41,052 nucleotides of DNA from Erysipelotrichaceae bacterium. GTDB taxonomy: Bacteria > Bacillota_I > Bacilli_A > Erysipelotrichales > Coprobacillaceae. The notes under the pieces are model-generated. The model had not been told where the DNA came from, ran no database searches, and saw only the letters and a list, made by a program, of their open reading frames with translations. The stretch is from NCBI GenBank assembly GCA_021201315.1, contig JAJQFG010000044.1:1-41052 (forward strand). Reading direction: 5' to 3'. The translations under genes were made by a program, and so were the position numbers. Numbering within the stretch: position 1 is the stretch's first letter; every line of letters starts with the position of its first letter. Shown here piece by piece: positions 8,101 to 14,964 of the stretch.

Positions 8101-8733
8101 ATGGATAAAAAACAACTGTATGAATTATTTGGGATTGAAACAACTAATGAATTAATAAAAAACTTGCAAAATGAAAATAGTCATTATAATAAACATAAAA
8201 AATACGAAGGAGAAACCTCCATTGAACAATATTGTTTAGATTTAAAAAAACGTGGTATTGATTTTAGTGAAGAAGCTGTTTTATCATTATATGAAATGGT
8301 ACAGGATGTGCAGACGCTTTGGGATTATTATTATCAAAAAGATGAAAGGAAATGGATAAATATTGATGATCAACCTAATCTTCCTTTTAATTCTGATTCA
8401 TTATTTACTTATATTAAGAGGATTGTTGAAAAACATTACAATATTTATGATTCCATGGATATTTATTATATTAAACAAAATTTTATTAATTTAGAGAATT
8501 ATCCAAAAAAAGAATTCCAACAAACATTTATGCATCATCTAATCATACTTACAAATTATGCCAATATCCATGATATTCATAACTTATATGAACTTATCCC
8601 AGACTTTGATATGAACGAATTAATAAAGCAATATATTAAACGATGCCATAATCGTAACTATCAATTTAAAGAAATGATGAAAAGATTTTATGCAACATTC
8701 AATGATGCTGATACATCAATATATAAAATATAA
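8101..8733 (+). CDS. Protein of unknown function, first gene of the GH13-GNAT operon
   Basis: 210 aa, unrecognised. It is soluble, without signal peptide or membrane segments, rich in N, Y, D and K, and probably mostly helical. The ATG at 8101 follows AAGGAG (8089-8094) and lies just behind the palindromic promoter, so the start is secure. The next gene begins 10 bases after its stop, so the two are co-transcribed. It could be a regulator or partner of the downstream glucosidase, but no DNA-binding motif is recognisable. Confidence 0.7.
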   Translation: MDKKQLYELFGIETTNELIKNLQNENSHYNKHKKYEGETSIEQYCLDLKKRGIDFSEEAVLSLYEMVQDVQTLWDYYYQKDERKWINIDDQPNLPFNSDSLFTYIKRIVEKHYNIYDSMDIYYIKQNFINLENYPKKEFQQTFMHHLIILTNYANIHDIHNLYELIPDFDMNELIKQYIKRCHNRNYQFKEMMKRFYATFNDADTSIYKI

Positions 8734-8743
8734 GGAGGAAACA

Positions 8744-10909
8744 ATGAACGACTGGTGGAAAAAAGAAATAGTTTATCAAATATATCCTAGAAGTTTCTAT
8801 GATAGTAATAATGATGGTATTGGTGATATTCAAGGAATTATTCAAAAGTTAGATTATTTAAGTGATTTAGGAGTAACTATGCTTTGGATATGTCCTATAT
8901 ATCAATCACCAATGGATGATAATGGTTATGATATATCTGATTATTATGATATTAATCCTGAATTTGGAACAATGGATGATGTTGATGAGCTTATTAGTGA
9001 AGCAAACAAAAGAAATATAAAGATTATTATGGATTTGGTTATTAATCATACTTCTGATGAGCATCCTTGGTTTCAAGAAGCAATAAAGGATCCTCAAAGC
9101 CCTAAACATGATTATTATATTTTTAAGCATTCCAAGGAAAGACCTAACAATTGGCGTAGTGTTTTTGGTGGATCTGTTTGGCAAAAGGTTGATGGTAGAG
9201 ATGAATATTATTTTCATTCATTTTCTAAGAAACAGCCTGATTTAAATTGGGAAAATGAAGAATTAAGAAAAGAATTATATAAAATGATTAATTGGTGGTT
9301 GGATAAGGGTATTAGTGGATTTAGAGTTGATGCAATTAATTTTATTAAAAAGGATCAAAGTTACCAAGATGGTATCGTTGATGGACATGATGGTTTAAGT
9401 GCATGTTTCCCTTATACAAGAAATCAGCCAGGCATTGAAGTATTCTTTAAGGAATTAAGAGAAGAAACATTTGATAAATATCATTGTATGACAGTTGCTG
9501 AAGCGGTTGGTGTAAAGTATTCTGATTTAGGTATATTTATTGGCGAAGATGGTTGTTTTTCTATGATGTTTGATTTTAATTATTGTAATTTTGATATTAA
9601 TGAAGATGAAGAATGGTTTAGAAGACAAAATTGGACAATCAAAGAATTTAGAGATTTGTTGTTTACAAGTCAAAAAGAAGTACAAAAGTTAGGATGGATT
9701 GCATCATTTTTAGAAAATCATGATCAACCACGCTCTATTGATAAATTTATTGATAAAAAAGATCATAATTATTATTCAAAGACATTATTAGCAGGGATGT
9801 TTTTTAATCTAAGAGGTACGCCTTTTATTTATCAAGGTGAAGAAATAGGTATGGAAAATTTTAATCGAGATAGCTTAAATGATTTTGATGATATTAGTTC
9901 ACATAGTCAGTATCAGCGTGCTATAGAAGAAGGATTTAGTCATGAAGAAGCAATGATATTTTTAAATCAAAGAAGTCGTGATAATACACGTGTACCAATG
10001 CAATGGGATGATACAAAATATGGAGGTTTCAGTAAACATAAGCCTTGGTTAAAGATGTGTGGTAATCAAGACACTATTAATGTAGAAAGTCAAATTAATG
10101 ATCCACATTCTATTTATAGTTTTTATAAAGCAATGATTCAAATACGTAAAAATGAAGAAACATTAATTTATGGTGATTTTAAGGCTATTGAAAATATCAA
10201 TGATAATATCATTGCTTATCAACGTATATATAACAATGAAATCATTACATGTTTATGTAACTTTTCTAATGAAATCATTAAAATACCTTATATATCAGGT
10301 AATGTATTACTTAATAACTATGATAAATATACGTTAAAACAATTACAACCTTATCAGTTTGTGATGATTAAAGGAATCAAAACACATGATTACTTTATGA
10401 CTAGTTATAGATTGGGGTTTTCTTTATGGAATAATAATGATATTAATTTAATGTTTTCATTATACGGACAAAAGGATGTAACACAATTTATTAGTGCTAA
10501 TGGTATTTTTACCAATGATGAAATTAAAGATAGATTAAAAAATGAAATCAATAATTATAATCAGTATCATATTCAATATTATCCATTATTTTCATTATTA
10601 GATCATAGTTTTATAGGTTGTTGTGGCTTAAGGCCTACTGATGAAAAGAATGTCTATGAAATAGGTTTTCATTTAAAAAAAGAATCTAGACATCAAGGTT
10701 TTGCAGCAGAAGCTGCAAAACAAGTTATTGATTACGCTTTTACATCACTACATGCTACAAAGATTATTGCAGGGCATCATCCAGAGAACATAGCTTCAAA
10801 AGCGCTTATATCAAACCTAGGTTTTAAATATATTCAGGATAACTATTATGAACCTACTGGATTAATGCATCCAACTTATGAAATAAGAAAGGAAAAATTT
10901 TATGCATAA
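8744..10909 (+). CDS. GH13 alpha-glucosidase fused to a C-terminal GNAT acetyltransferase
   Basis: 721 aa. Residues 1-550 are a full-length GH13 alpha-glucosidase of the oligo-1,6-glucosidase/MalL type (starts WWKKEIVYQIYPRSFYDSN), cytosolic, acting on short malto- or isomalto-oligosaccharides. GFRVDAINF gives nucleophile D196, TVAEAVG gives acid/base E253, and LENHDQPR gives D327; QPDLNWEN is the family marker. The residue after the nucleophile is alanine. Valine there marks alpha-1,6 specificity in this family, so alpha-1,4 activity is more likely. Residues 552-721 are a complete GNAT domain (MTSYRLGFSLWNNNDINLMF..., acetyl-CoA loop RHQGFAAEA). The frame is uninterrupted at the junction. 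ATG 8744 follows AAGGAGG; the longer frame to 8690 was rejected. Its stop overlaps rlmA by 8 bases. Confidence 0.9.
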   Translation: MNDWWKKEIVYQIYPRSFYDSNNDGIGDIQGIIQKLDYLSDLGVTMLWICPIYQSPMDDNGYDISDYYDINPEFGTMDDVDELISEANKRNIKIIMDLVINHTSDEHPWFQEAIKDPQSPKHDYYIFKHSKERPNNWRSVFGGSVWQKVDGRDEYYFHSFSKKQPDLNWENEELRKELYKMINWWLDKGISGFRVDAINFIKKDQSYQDGIVDGHDGLSACFPYTRNQPGIEVFFKELREETFDKYHCMTVAEAVGVKYSDLGIFIGEDGCFSMMFDFNYCNFDINEDEEWFRRQNWTIKEFRDLLFTSQKEVQKLGWIASFLENHDQPRSIDKFIDKKDHNYYSKTLLAGMFFNLRGTPFIYQGEEIGMENFNRDSLNDFDDISSHSQYQRAIEEGFSHEEAMIFLNQRSRDNTRVPMQWDDTKYGGFSKHKPWLKMCGNQDTINVESQINDPHSIYSFYKAMIQIRKNEETLIYGDFKAIENINDNIIAYQRIYNNEIITCLCNFSNEIIKIPYISGNVLLNNYDKYTLKQLQPYQFVMIKGIKTHDYFMTSYRLGFSLWNNNDINLMFSLYGQKDVTQFISANGIFTNDEIKDRLKNEINNYNQYHIQYYPLFSLLDHSFIGCCGLRPTDEKNVYEIGFHLKKESRHQGFAAEAAKQVIDYAFTSLHATKIIAGHHPENIASKALISNLGFKYIQDNYYEPTGLMHPTYEIRKEKFYA

Positions 10910-11705
10910 ACTGGCTTGTCCTAAATGCCATGAAGCTTTATATTTAGATGGCAAAACTTATAAATGTATCAATCGACATAGTTATGATATTGCCAAAAGT
11001 CAATATATTAATCTCTTGTTAAATCCTGACAAGGCCACCAATTTACCTGGTGATAATAAAGATAGTTTATTATGTCGTAAAGCTCATTTAAATAAAGGTT
11101 ATTATGATGGGATTATTAATGAAGTTATTACTTATATCAAAAATCATTCTAAAGATGCTATGCATATATTGGATTTAGGTTGTGGTGAAGGTTATTATAC
11201 AAATAAGATTAAAGAAAGTTTTGAAGATGCTACTGTTTATGGTTTGGATATATCAAAAGTTGGTATTCAACTTGCGACAAAGTATCGTAAGGATATATAT
11301 TGGTTAGTAGCTAATAGTAAGAATATTCCTATATGTGATCATTCTTTAGATGTCATTACTGCTTTATTTACAGTAGTGAATGCTGATGAAATCAAAAGAT
11401 GTTTAAAAGAAGATGGTTATATGATTCATGTAACTGCTAATAACAAGCATCTTATAGAATTTAAAGAATTGATTTATGATGAAGTTAAAGTAAAATCAGA
11501 TGAACATATTCGTTTACCTTTTAATGTTATTGATAGTTATGATTATAAAGAAAAGATTCATTTAGAAAATAGAGAAGATACTTTAAATTTATTAAAGATG
11601 ACACCTCATTATTATCATATTAAAAAGGAGAAACGTTATATTTTAGATACTTTAGAAGATTTTGATGTATCTATAGATATACGTATAACTATCTATGCAA
11701 TATAA
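10902..11705 (+). CDS. rlmA: RlmA-type 23S rRNA guanine-N1 methyltransferase
   Basis: 267 aa, SAM-dependent. An N-terminal zinc ribbon has C6, C9, C22 and H26 (CPKC ... CINRH), the ligand spacing known from E. coli RlmA. It is followed by the family signature YDIAKSQYINLLL and by the Rossmann SAM motif ILDLGCGEGYYT. Family members methylate N1 of G745 (RlmA-I) or G748 (RlmA-II/TlrB) in 23S rRNA at the exit tunnel. Gram-positive enzymes are usually the G748 type, which can affect susceptibility to some macrolides; that is inference here. The start overlaps the GH13-GNAT stop by 8 bases and its end overlaps the pseudouridine synthase by 11, indicating tight operon coupling. Confidence 0.85.
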   Translation: MHKLACPKCHEALYLDGKTYKCINRHSYDIAKSQYINLLLNPDKATNLPGDNKDSLLCRKAHLNKGYYDGIINEVITYIKNHSKDAMHILDLGCGEGYYTNKIKESFEDATVYGLDISKVGIQLATKYRKDIYWLVANSKNIPICDHSLDVITALFTVVNADEIKRCLKEDGYMIHVTANNKHLIEFKELIYDEVKVKSDEHIRLPFNVIDSYDYKEKIHLENREDTLNLLKMTPHYYHIKKEKRYILDTLEDFDVSIDIRITIYAI

Positions 11706-12594
11706 TGTTCATTATCCTTATTTAACATTGACTATAGATAAACCACAATCTATTGAAGATTTCTTTAAAGAATTTCATTTATCAAGAAAAACAATTCATT
11801 TATTAAAACAAAATAAAGACTATACACTCAATAATCACTATGTATCAGCATCTAGTATTATGCTTAAAGGTGATCAATTAACACTATTAGCTTATCAAAA
11901 AGATGATGGTATGTATCCACCTTTATATGAAGATTTAGATATTATTTACGAAGATGAATTCTTATTGATTGTAAATAAACCTGCTTTTATACAAGTATTT
12001 CCTTCGTCTAAGGATGAAGTGAATTCATTATCTAACATAGTATCAGCATACTATCAGCAATGTGGACTCAATATTCCTGTAAGATTTATTCATCGATTAG
12101 ACTATGAAACAAGTGGTTTAGTGATTTATTGTAAGTGTAACTTTATACAACCTTTACTTGATTATCAATTATCTATTAAAGAGATTCAAAGAAATTATTT
12201 AGCTATTGTTGAAGGTAGTATTGATGATTATAAGGAGCACAAGATTGATAAACCAATAGGTAGAAATAGACATCATAATAAAAAAATGGTGATATCTTCT
12301 TCTGGTAAAGATGCTATTACTTATTATCAATGTGTTTCTTCTAACAATGGCTTATCATTAGTGAATTGTCGCTTAGATAGTGGCAGAAAACATCAAATCC
12401 GTGTTCATTTAGCATCTCTTGGTTTACCACTATTAGGTGATACTCTATATGGAAAACCTTCAACGCTTATTAATAGACAAGCATTACATGCTTATCAATT
12501 ACAATTTATCCATCCTATCACAAAAGAAAAGATGACTATTGTTAGTCATTTGCCTGATGATATGAAACAAATAATAGATGATTCTACTTTGTAG
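11695..12594 (+). CDS. RluA-family pseudouridine synthase
   Basis: 299 aa. Isomerises uridine to pseudouridine in rRNA or tRNA. The catalytic motif HRLDYETSG carries D136. LIVNKP, YLAIVEG and the C-terminal GRKHQIRVHLASLGLPLLGD complete the RluA/RluD pattern. The N-terminal 75 residues resemble a divergent S4-like RNA-binding segment (LSRKTIHLLKQ...). It begins within the last codons of rlmA without a clear ribosome site of its own, so translational coupling is likely. It is one of two RluA paralogues in the window, the other at 17445-18263. Its stop codon lies inside the bidirectional terminator hairpin, where it overlaps the convergent gene by 11 bases. Confidence 0.9.
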   Translation: MQYNVHYPYLTLTIDKPQSIEDFFKEFHLSRKTIHLLKQNKDYTLNNHYVSASSIMLKGDQLTLLAYQKDDGMYPPLYEDLDIIYEDEFLLIVNKPAFIQVFPSSKDEVNSLSNIVSAYYQQCGLNIPVRFIHRLDYETSGLVIYCKCNFIQPLLDYQLSIKEIQRNYLAIVEGSIDDYKEHKIDKPIGRNRHHNKKMVISSSGKDAITYYQCVSSNNGLSLVNCRLDSGRKHQIRVHLASLGLPLLGDTLYGKPSTLINRQALHAYQLQFIHPITKEKMTIVSHLPDDMKQIIDDSTL

Positions 12595-12602
12595 AATCAT
12601 CT
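12576..12602. terminator. Bidirectional hairpin shared by two convergent genes
   Basis: Perfect 12-bp stem AGATGATTCTAC/GTAGAATCATCT with loop TTT. Both convergent genes stop inside it. The T tracts are short on each side (TTTC on plus, TATTAT on minus), so termination may be partial. Confidence 0.6.
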
Positions 12603-13156
12603 TTCATTCTAACCATTTTAAAAACATTATAAGAACAAACATCAAACAACACACGAGCCTCAATAACTCTTCTTTCACCACAATCGGAAAAAATAATCGT
12701 ATCCTCATTATAACCAGTAATACATATCCAATGCCAGTTATCATCTTCCAATTCTTTAGCTCTATGATGCAATATCAACATTCCTACAGGATGCCCTTCA
12801 TCAATGCTATTCTTTACAAATGTCATAGCATGCTTAAAGTTTTTAGATTTCTTTTGATATATGGGTTTTAATGATATATGATCATCGTTCATTCTTTTAG
12901 AAAAAGTATTACCAAACTTCTTTAAATAAGGATAGCCCATATTTCCAGGCTTCATTAACGAAAACATTTCTTCCATAATAGGCAAGAATTCCTCTAACTC
13001 ATAATGATTATGATGATGATAGTAACCATAAAGATTACTTCCTAGCACACTCGCACAACCAGCTCTTTGAGCCCAAATATTATCAAACCAATCCTGATTA
13101 CCACCATAGCCTATAACTTCATCATGATCATAAATAATTGGTATATCTAATTCCAT
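12584..13156 (-). CDS. C39-like (papain-fold) cysteine peptidase domain protein
   Basis: 190 aa. The sequence shows a papain-like triad pattern: WAQRAGCAS with oxyanion Q30 and nucleophile C34, NWHWICITGY with H142, and FSDCGE with D158. This resembles peptidase C39-like domain proteins. There is no signal peptide or membrane segment, so it may act in the cytosol. Substrate unknown; peptide, isopeptide or amide bonds are all possible. It begins ELDIPIIYDHDEVIGYGGNQDW. The ribosome site GAGG is only a few bases downstream of the terminator hairpin of the EIIB-like gene, so it may depend on readthrough. Its C-terminus (KDDSTK) is encoded by the shared terminator. Confidence 0.65.
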   Translation of the reverse strand: MELDIPIIYDHDEVIGYGGNQDWFDNIWAQRAGCASVLGSNLYGYYHHHNHYELEEFLPIMEEMFSLMKPGNMGYPYLKKFGNTFSKRMNDDHISLKPIYQKKSKNFKHAMTFVKNSIDEGHPVGMLILHHRAKELEDDNWHWICITGYNEDTIIFSDCGERRVIEARVLFDVCSYNVFKMVRMKDDSTK

Positions 13157-13168
13157 ATTACTTCCTCA

Positions 13169-13198
13169 CAAAAAAGCAATACTTACAAGTATTGCTTC
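13169..13198 (-). terminator. Terminator after the EIIB-like gene, directly before the C39-like gene
   Basis: On the minus strand AAGCAATACTT and AAGTATTGCTT pair around a short loop and are followed by TTTTTT. The stem includes the end of the upstream coding region. The next start codon lies only about 13 bases beyond. Confidence 0.75.
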
Positions 13199-13527
13199 AA
13201 ATCTTTCTCAATAAATGGTGATTGTTGACCAAATATCATTGATAGATTATCCTTTCCTTCAACAATACCACTAGCTCCTAACGCTTGAATAGTTTCAATA
13301 TCTACTATATTATGATCAATAAGTCCAACTGTTACCTTTGAAGGTGAACTTTTTACATAAGTAATATTTTCTTTATTACCCAAAGCTTTTAACAAGCTTT
13401 GAATATCTATTGTTGAAGAAACATTTTCTTTAAAATTCTTATTTTTAATAAAACGTGTAAAGCCAAAATAAATCAAACATAAGGCTAAAATAATGCCAAC
13501 AGCAATCAATATGTATTGAAAATCCAT
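13183..13527 (-). CDS. Membrane-anchored glucose-type EIIB-like protein lacking the phosphocysteine
   Basis: 114 aa. Residues 3-25 form one transmembrane helix (FQYILIAVGIILALCLIYFG), followed by a basic stop-transfer (RFIKNKN). Residues 38-114 match the EIIB domain of glucose/GlcNAc PTS transporters: LLKALGNKENIT, then QALGASGIVEGKDNLSMIFG. In true EIIB the loop after NIT ends in the phosphorylated cysteine (pattern DACITRLRV). Here it reads VKSSPSKVTVGL, with serine at the cysteine position, so phosphotransfer chemistry should be lost. A regulatory or binding role is inferred. No EIIC partner lies nearby. It is divergent from the SEDS gene and has its own terminator. Confidence 0.75.
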   Translation of the reverse strand: MDFQYILIAVGIILALCLIYFGFTRFIKNKNFKENVSSTIDIQSLLKALGNKENITYVKSSPSKVTVGLIDHNIVDIETIQALGASGIVEGKDNLSMIFGQQSPFIEKDLKQYL

Positions 13528-13547
13528 AAATTCACATCCTTTTTTAA

Positions 13548-13579
13548 TTGAAGTATTTCTGTTTTATAGTATACTATAA
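13548..13579 (+). promoter_or_regulatory. Promoter for the SEDS gene, with symmetrical -10 region
   Basis: -35 TTGAAG (13548-13553), 16-bp spacer, -10 TATACT (13570-13575). The -10 lies in a perfect 16-bp palindrome TTATAGTATACTATAA (13564-13579), which reads TATAGT/TATACT on both strands. It could serve the divergent EIIB-like gene as well or act as an operator. Confidence 0.5.
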
Positions 13580-13607
13580 GAGTGAAAAAAAAGAAAGGAG
13601 CAATGCC

Positions 13608-14816
13608 ATGGAAAAGTTAAAAAAATTGATAACCGATCAGCCTTTAATTCCTGTAGTATTTGTTTTGGCATGTATAAGTTGCTTTGCAATATGGAATGCT
13701 GCTCCATTGATTTCTTCAAAAGTAACAAGTAGTCCTAATACCTTATGGATTAAACAAGCTGTATTTTATATATTATCAGCTATAGTTGTTTATATAGTAT
13801 ATAGAATAGGCAATGAAGCTATTTATGATAATATATGGATTATATATGGTATTTTAATTGGATTATTAGTAATATTAGCTTTAGATCATTTTTTATATAA
13901 TTATGTATTTTACAAAGATGTGATTCCTTTAGTTCATACTTCCAATGGTGCAACATCCTGGATTAATTTACCAGGATTTAGTTTACAACCTTCAGAATTT
14001 ATGAAAATAGCTATGATTATTGCGTTAGCTAGAGTAACTAAAGAACATAATGATTATTATTTGATTAAATCTTTAGAAACAGAATTAAGATATATTGGTA
14101 AATGTTTAGCAGTGGTTTTACCACCAACAATTCTAGTTTATTTACAAAATGATTCTGGAGTTGCGATGATTTTATTGGTTGGTTTTGTATTTGTGATGTT
14201 TGCTAGTGGTTTAAGAGGTCAATGGTTTGCTTTTGGTATTAGTGCATTGGTTATTATTATAGGTGCTGGTGCATATCTCTATGTTTATCAGCCAGATATT
14301 TTTGCTAGTTTGATGAGTGCTCATCAAGTTAAAAGATTTGCAGGATGGTTGGATCCTGAAGGAACGATTGCTGATGAAGGTTATCAATTATTTTATTCGT
14401 TATTATCATATGGTACAGCAGGATGGTTTGGTCATGGATTCCAATCAGTTATTAAGTCTTTCCCAGAAGCACAAACAGATTTTATCTTTGCAGTTATTTT
14501 AACTGATTTTGGTTATATTGGTGGTATTATTACTGTTTTAGCCATTGTTGCTTTAGATGTGACTATTTTAAGGATTGGTTTTGAATCTACCAATGATCGA
14601 GATAAATATATGACAATGGGTATTATTGGAATGATGATGTTTCAGCAGATTTGGAATATGGGTATGATATTAGGATTGTTACCTATTACTGGTATTACAT
14701 TACCGTTTATATCCTATGGAGGATCTTCACTATTATCTTATATGATTTCTATTGGTATGTTTTTAGATGTTAATTCACAAAATAATATTGTTAAAAATAG
14801 AAATATTGTAGTTTAA
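13608..14816 (+). CDS. SEDS-family peptidoglycan glycosyltransferase (FtsW/RodA)
   Basis: 402 aa polytopic membrane protein with about ten hydrophobic helices. SEDS proteins polymerise lipid II into glycan strands together with a class B penicillin-binding protein, in elongation (RodA), division (FtsW) or sporulation (SpoVE). Visible signatures are the LQPSEFMKIAMI motif, the loop PEAQTDFIFAVI carrying the conserved aspartate (D291) taken as catalytic, and the C-terminal GITLPFISYGGSS. ATG 13608 follows AAAGGAG; the frame's longer start at 13548 is the promoter -35. No cognate PBP is adjacent, so RodA versus FtsW cannot be settled. The lack of division-cluster neighbours leans to RodA. Confidence 0.9.
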   Translation: MEKLKKLITDQPLIPVVFVLACISCFAIWNAAPLISSKVTSSPNTLWIKQAVFYILSAIVVYIVYRIGNEAIYDNIWIIYGILIGLLVILALDHFLYNYVFYKDVIPLVHTSNGATSWINLPGFSLQPSEFMKIAMIIALARVTKEHNDYYLIKSLETELRYIGKCLAVVLPPTILVYLQNDSGVAMILLVGFVFVMFASGLRGQWFAFGISALVIIIGAGAYLYVYQPDIFASLMSAHQVKRFAGWLDPEGTIADEGYQLFYSLLSYGTAGWFGHGFQSVIKSFPEAQTDFIFAVILTDFGYIGGIITVLAIVALDVTILRIGFESTNDRDKYMTMGIIGMMMFQQIWNMGMILGLLPITGITLPFISYGGSSLLSYMISIGMFLDVNSQNNIVKNRNIVV

Positions 14817-14841
14817 GAACTATCATTGATAGTTCTTTTTT
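14815..14841 (+). terminator. Rho-independent terminator after the SEDS gene
   Basis: Stem AAGAACTATC/GATAGTTCTT with loop ATT, followed by TTTT; it begins at the stop codon. Confidence 0.85.
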
Positions 14842-14929
14842 GATAAAAAAGTATCATCAATTCATCATTTTACCATATAAATTCAAAAAGAAAATTGCAA
14901 CAGTTTACGAAAACCTTACTTTTATAAAA

Positions 14930-14958
14930 TCCTTTGTTAAAATACCACTAACAAAGGA
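14930..14958 (+). promoter_or_regulatory. Inverted repeat that overlaps the ribosome site of the EIIB-ROK gene
   Basis: Perfect 10-bp arms TCCTTTGTTA (14930-14939) and TAACAAAGGA (14949-14958) flank a 9-base spacer. The right arm contains the start of the Shine-Dalgarno AAAGGAGG (14953-14960). If transcribed it would sequester the ribosome site; as DNA it could be an operator. The nearest -10-like sequence is an AT-rich stretch around 14921-14929, without a convincing -35. Confidence 0.5.
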
Positions 14959-14964
14959 GGTTTC

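Noticed and set aside
10386-10400. Internal restart (ATG 10386 mini-frame then ATG 10397) that would make the GNAT domain a separate protein
   Set aside because: AAAGGA precedes ATG 10386, but that frame stops after four codons and ATG 10397 has no ribosome site at a good distance. The single frame is continuous, so a fusion is the simpler reading.
12578-12871. 97-codon open frame on the plus strand
   Set aside because: It is antisense to the C39-like gene, starts inside the terminator hairpin, and has low-complexity composition.
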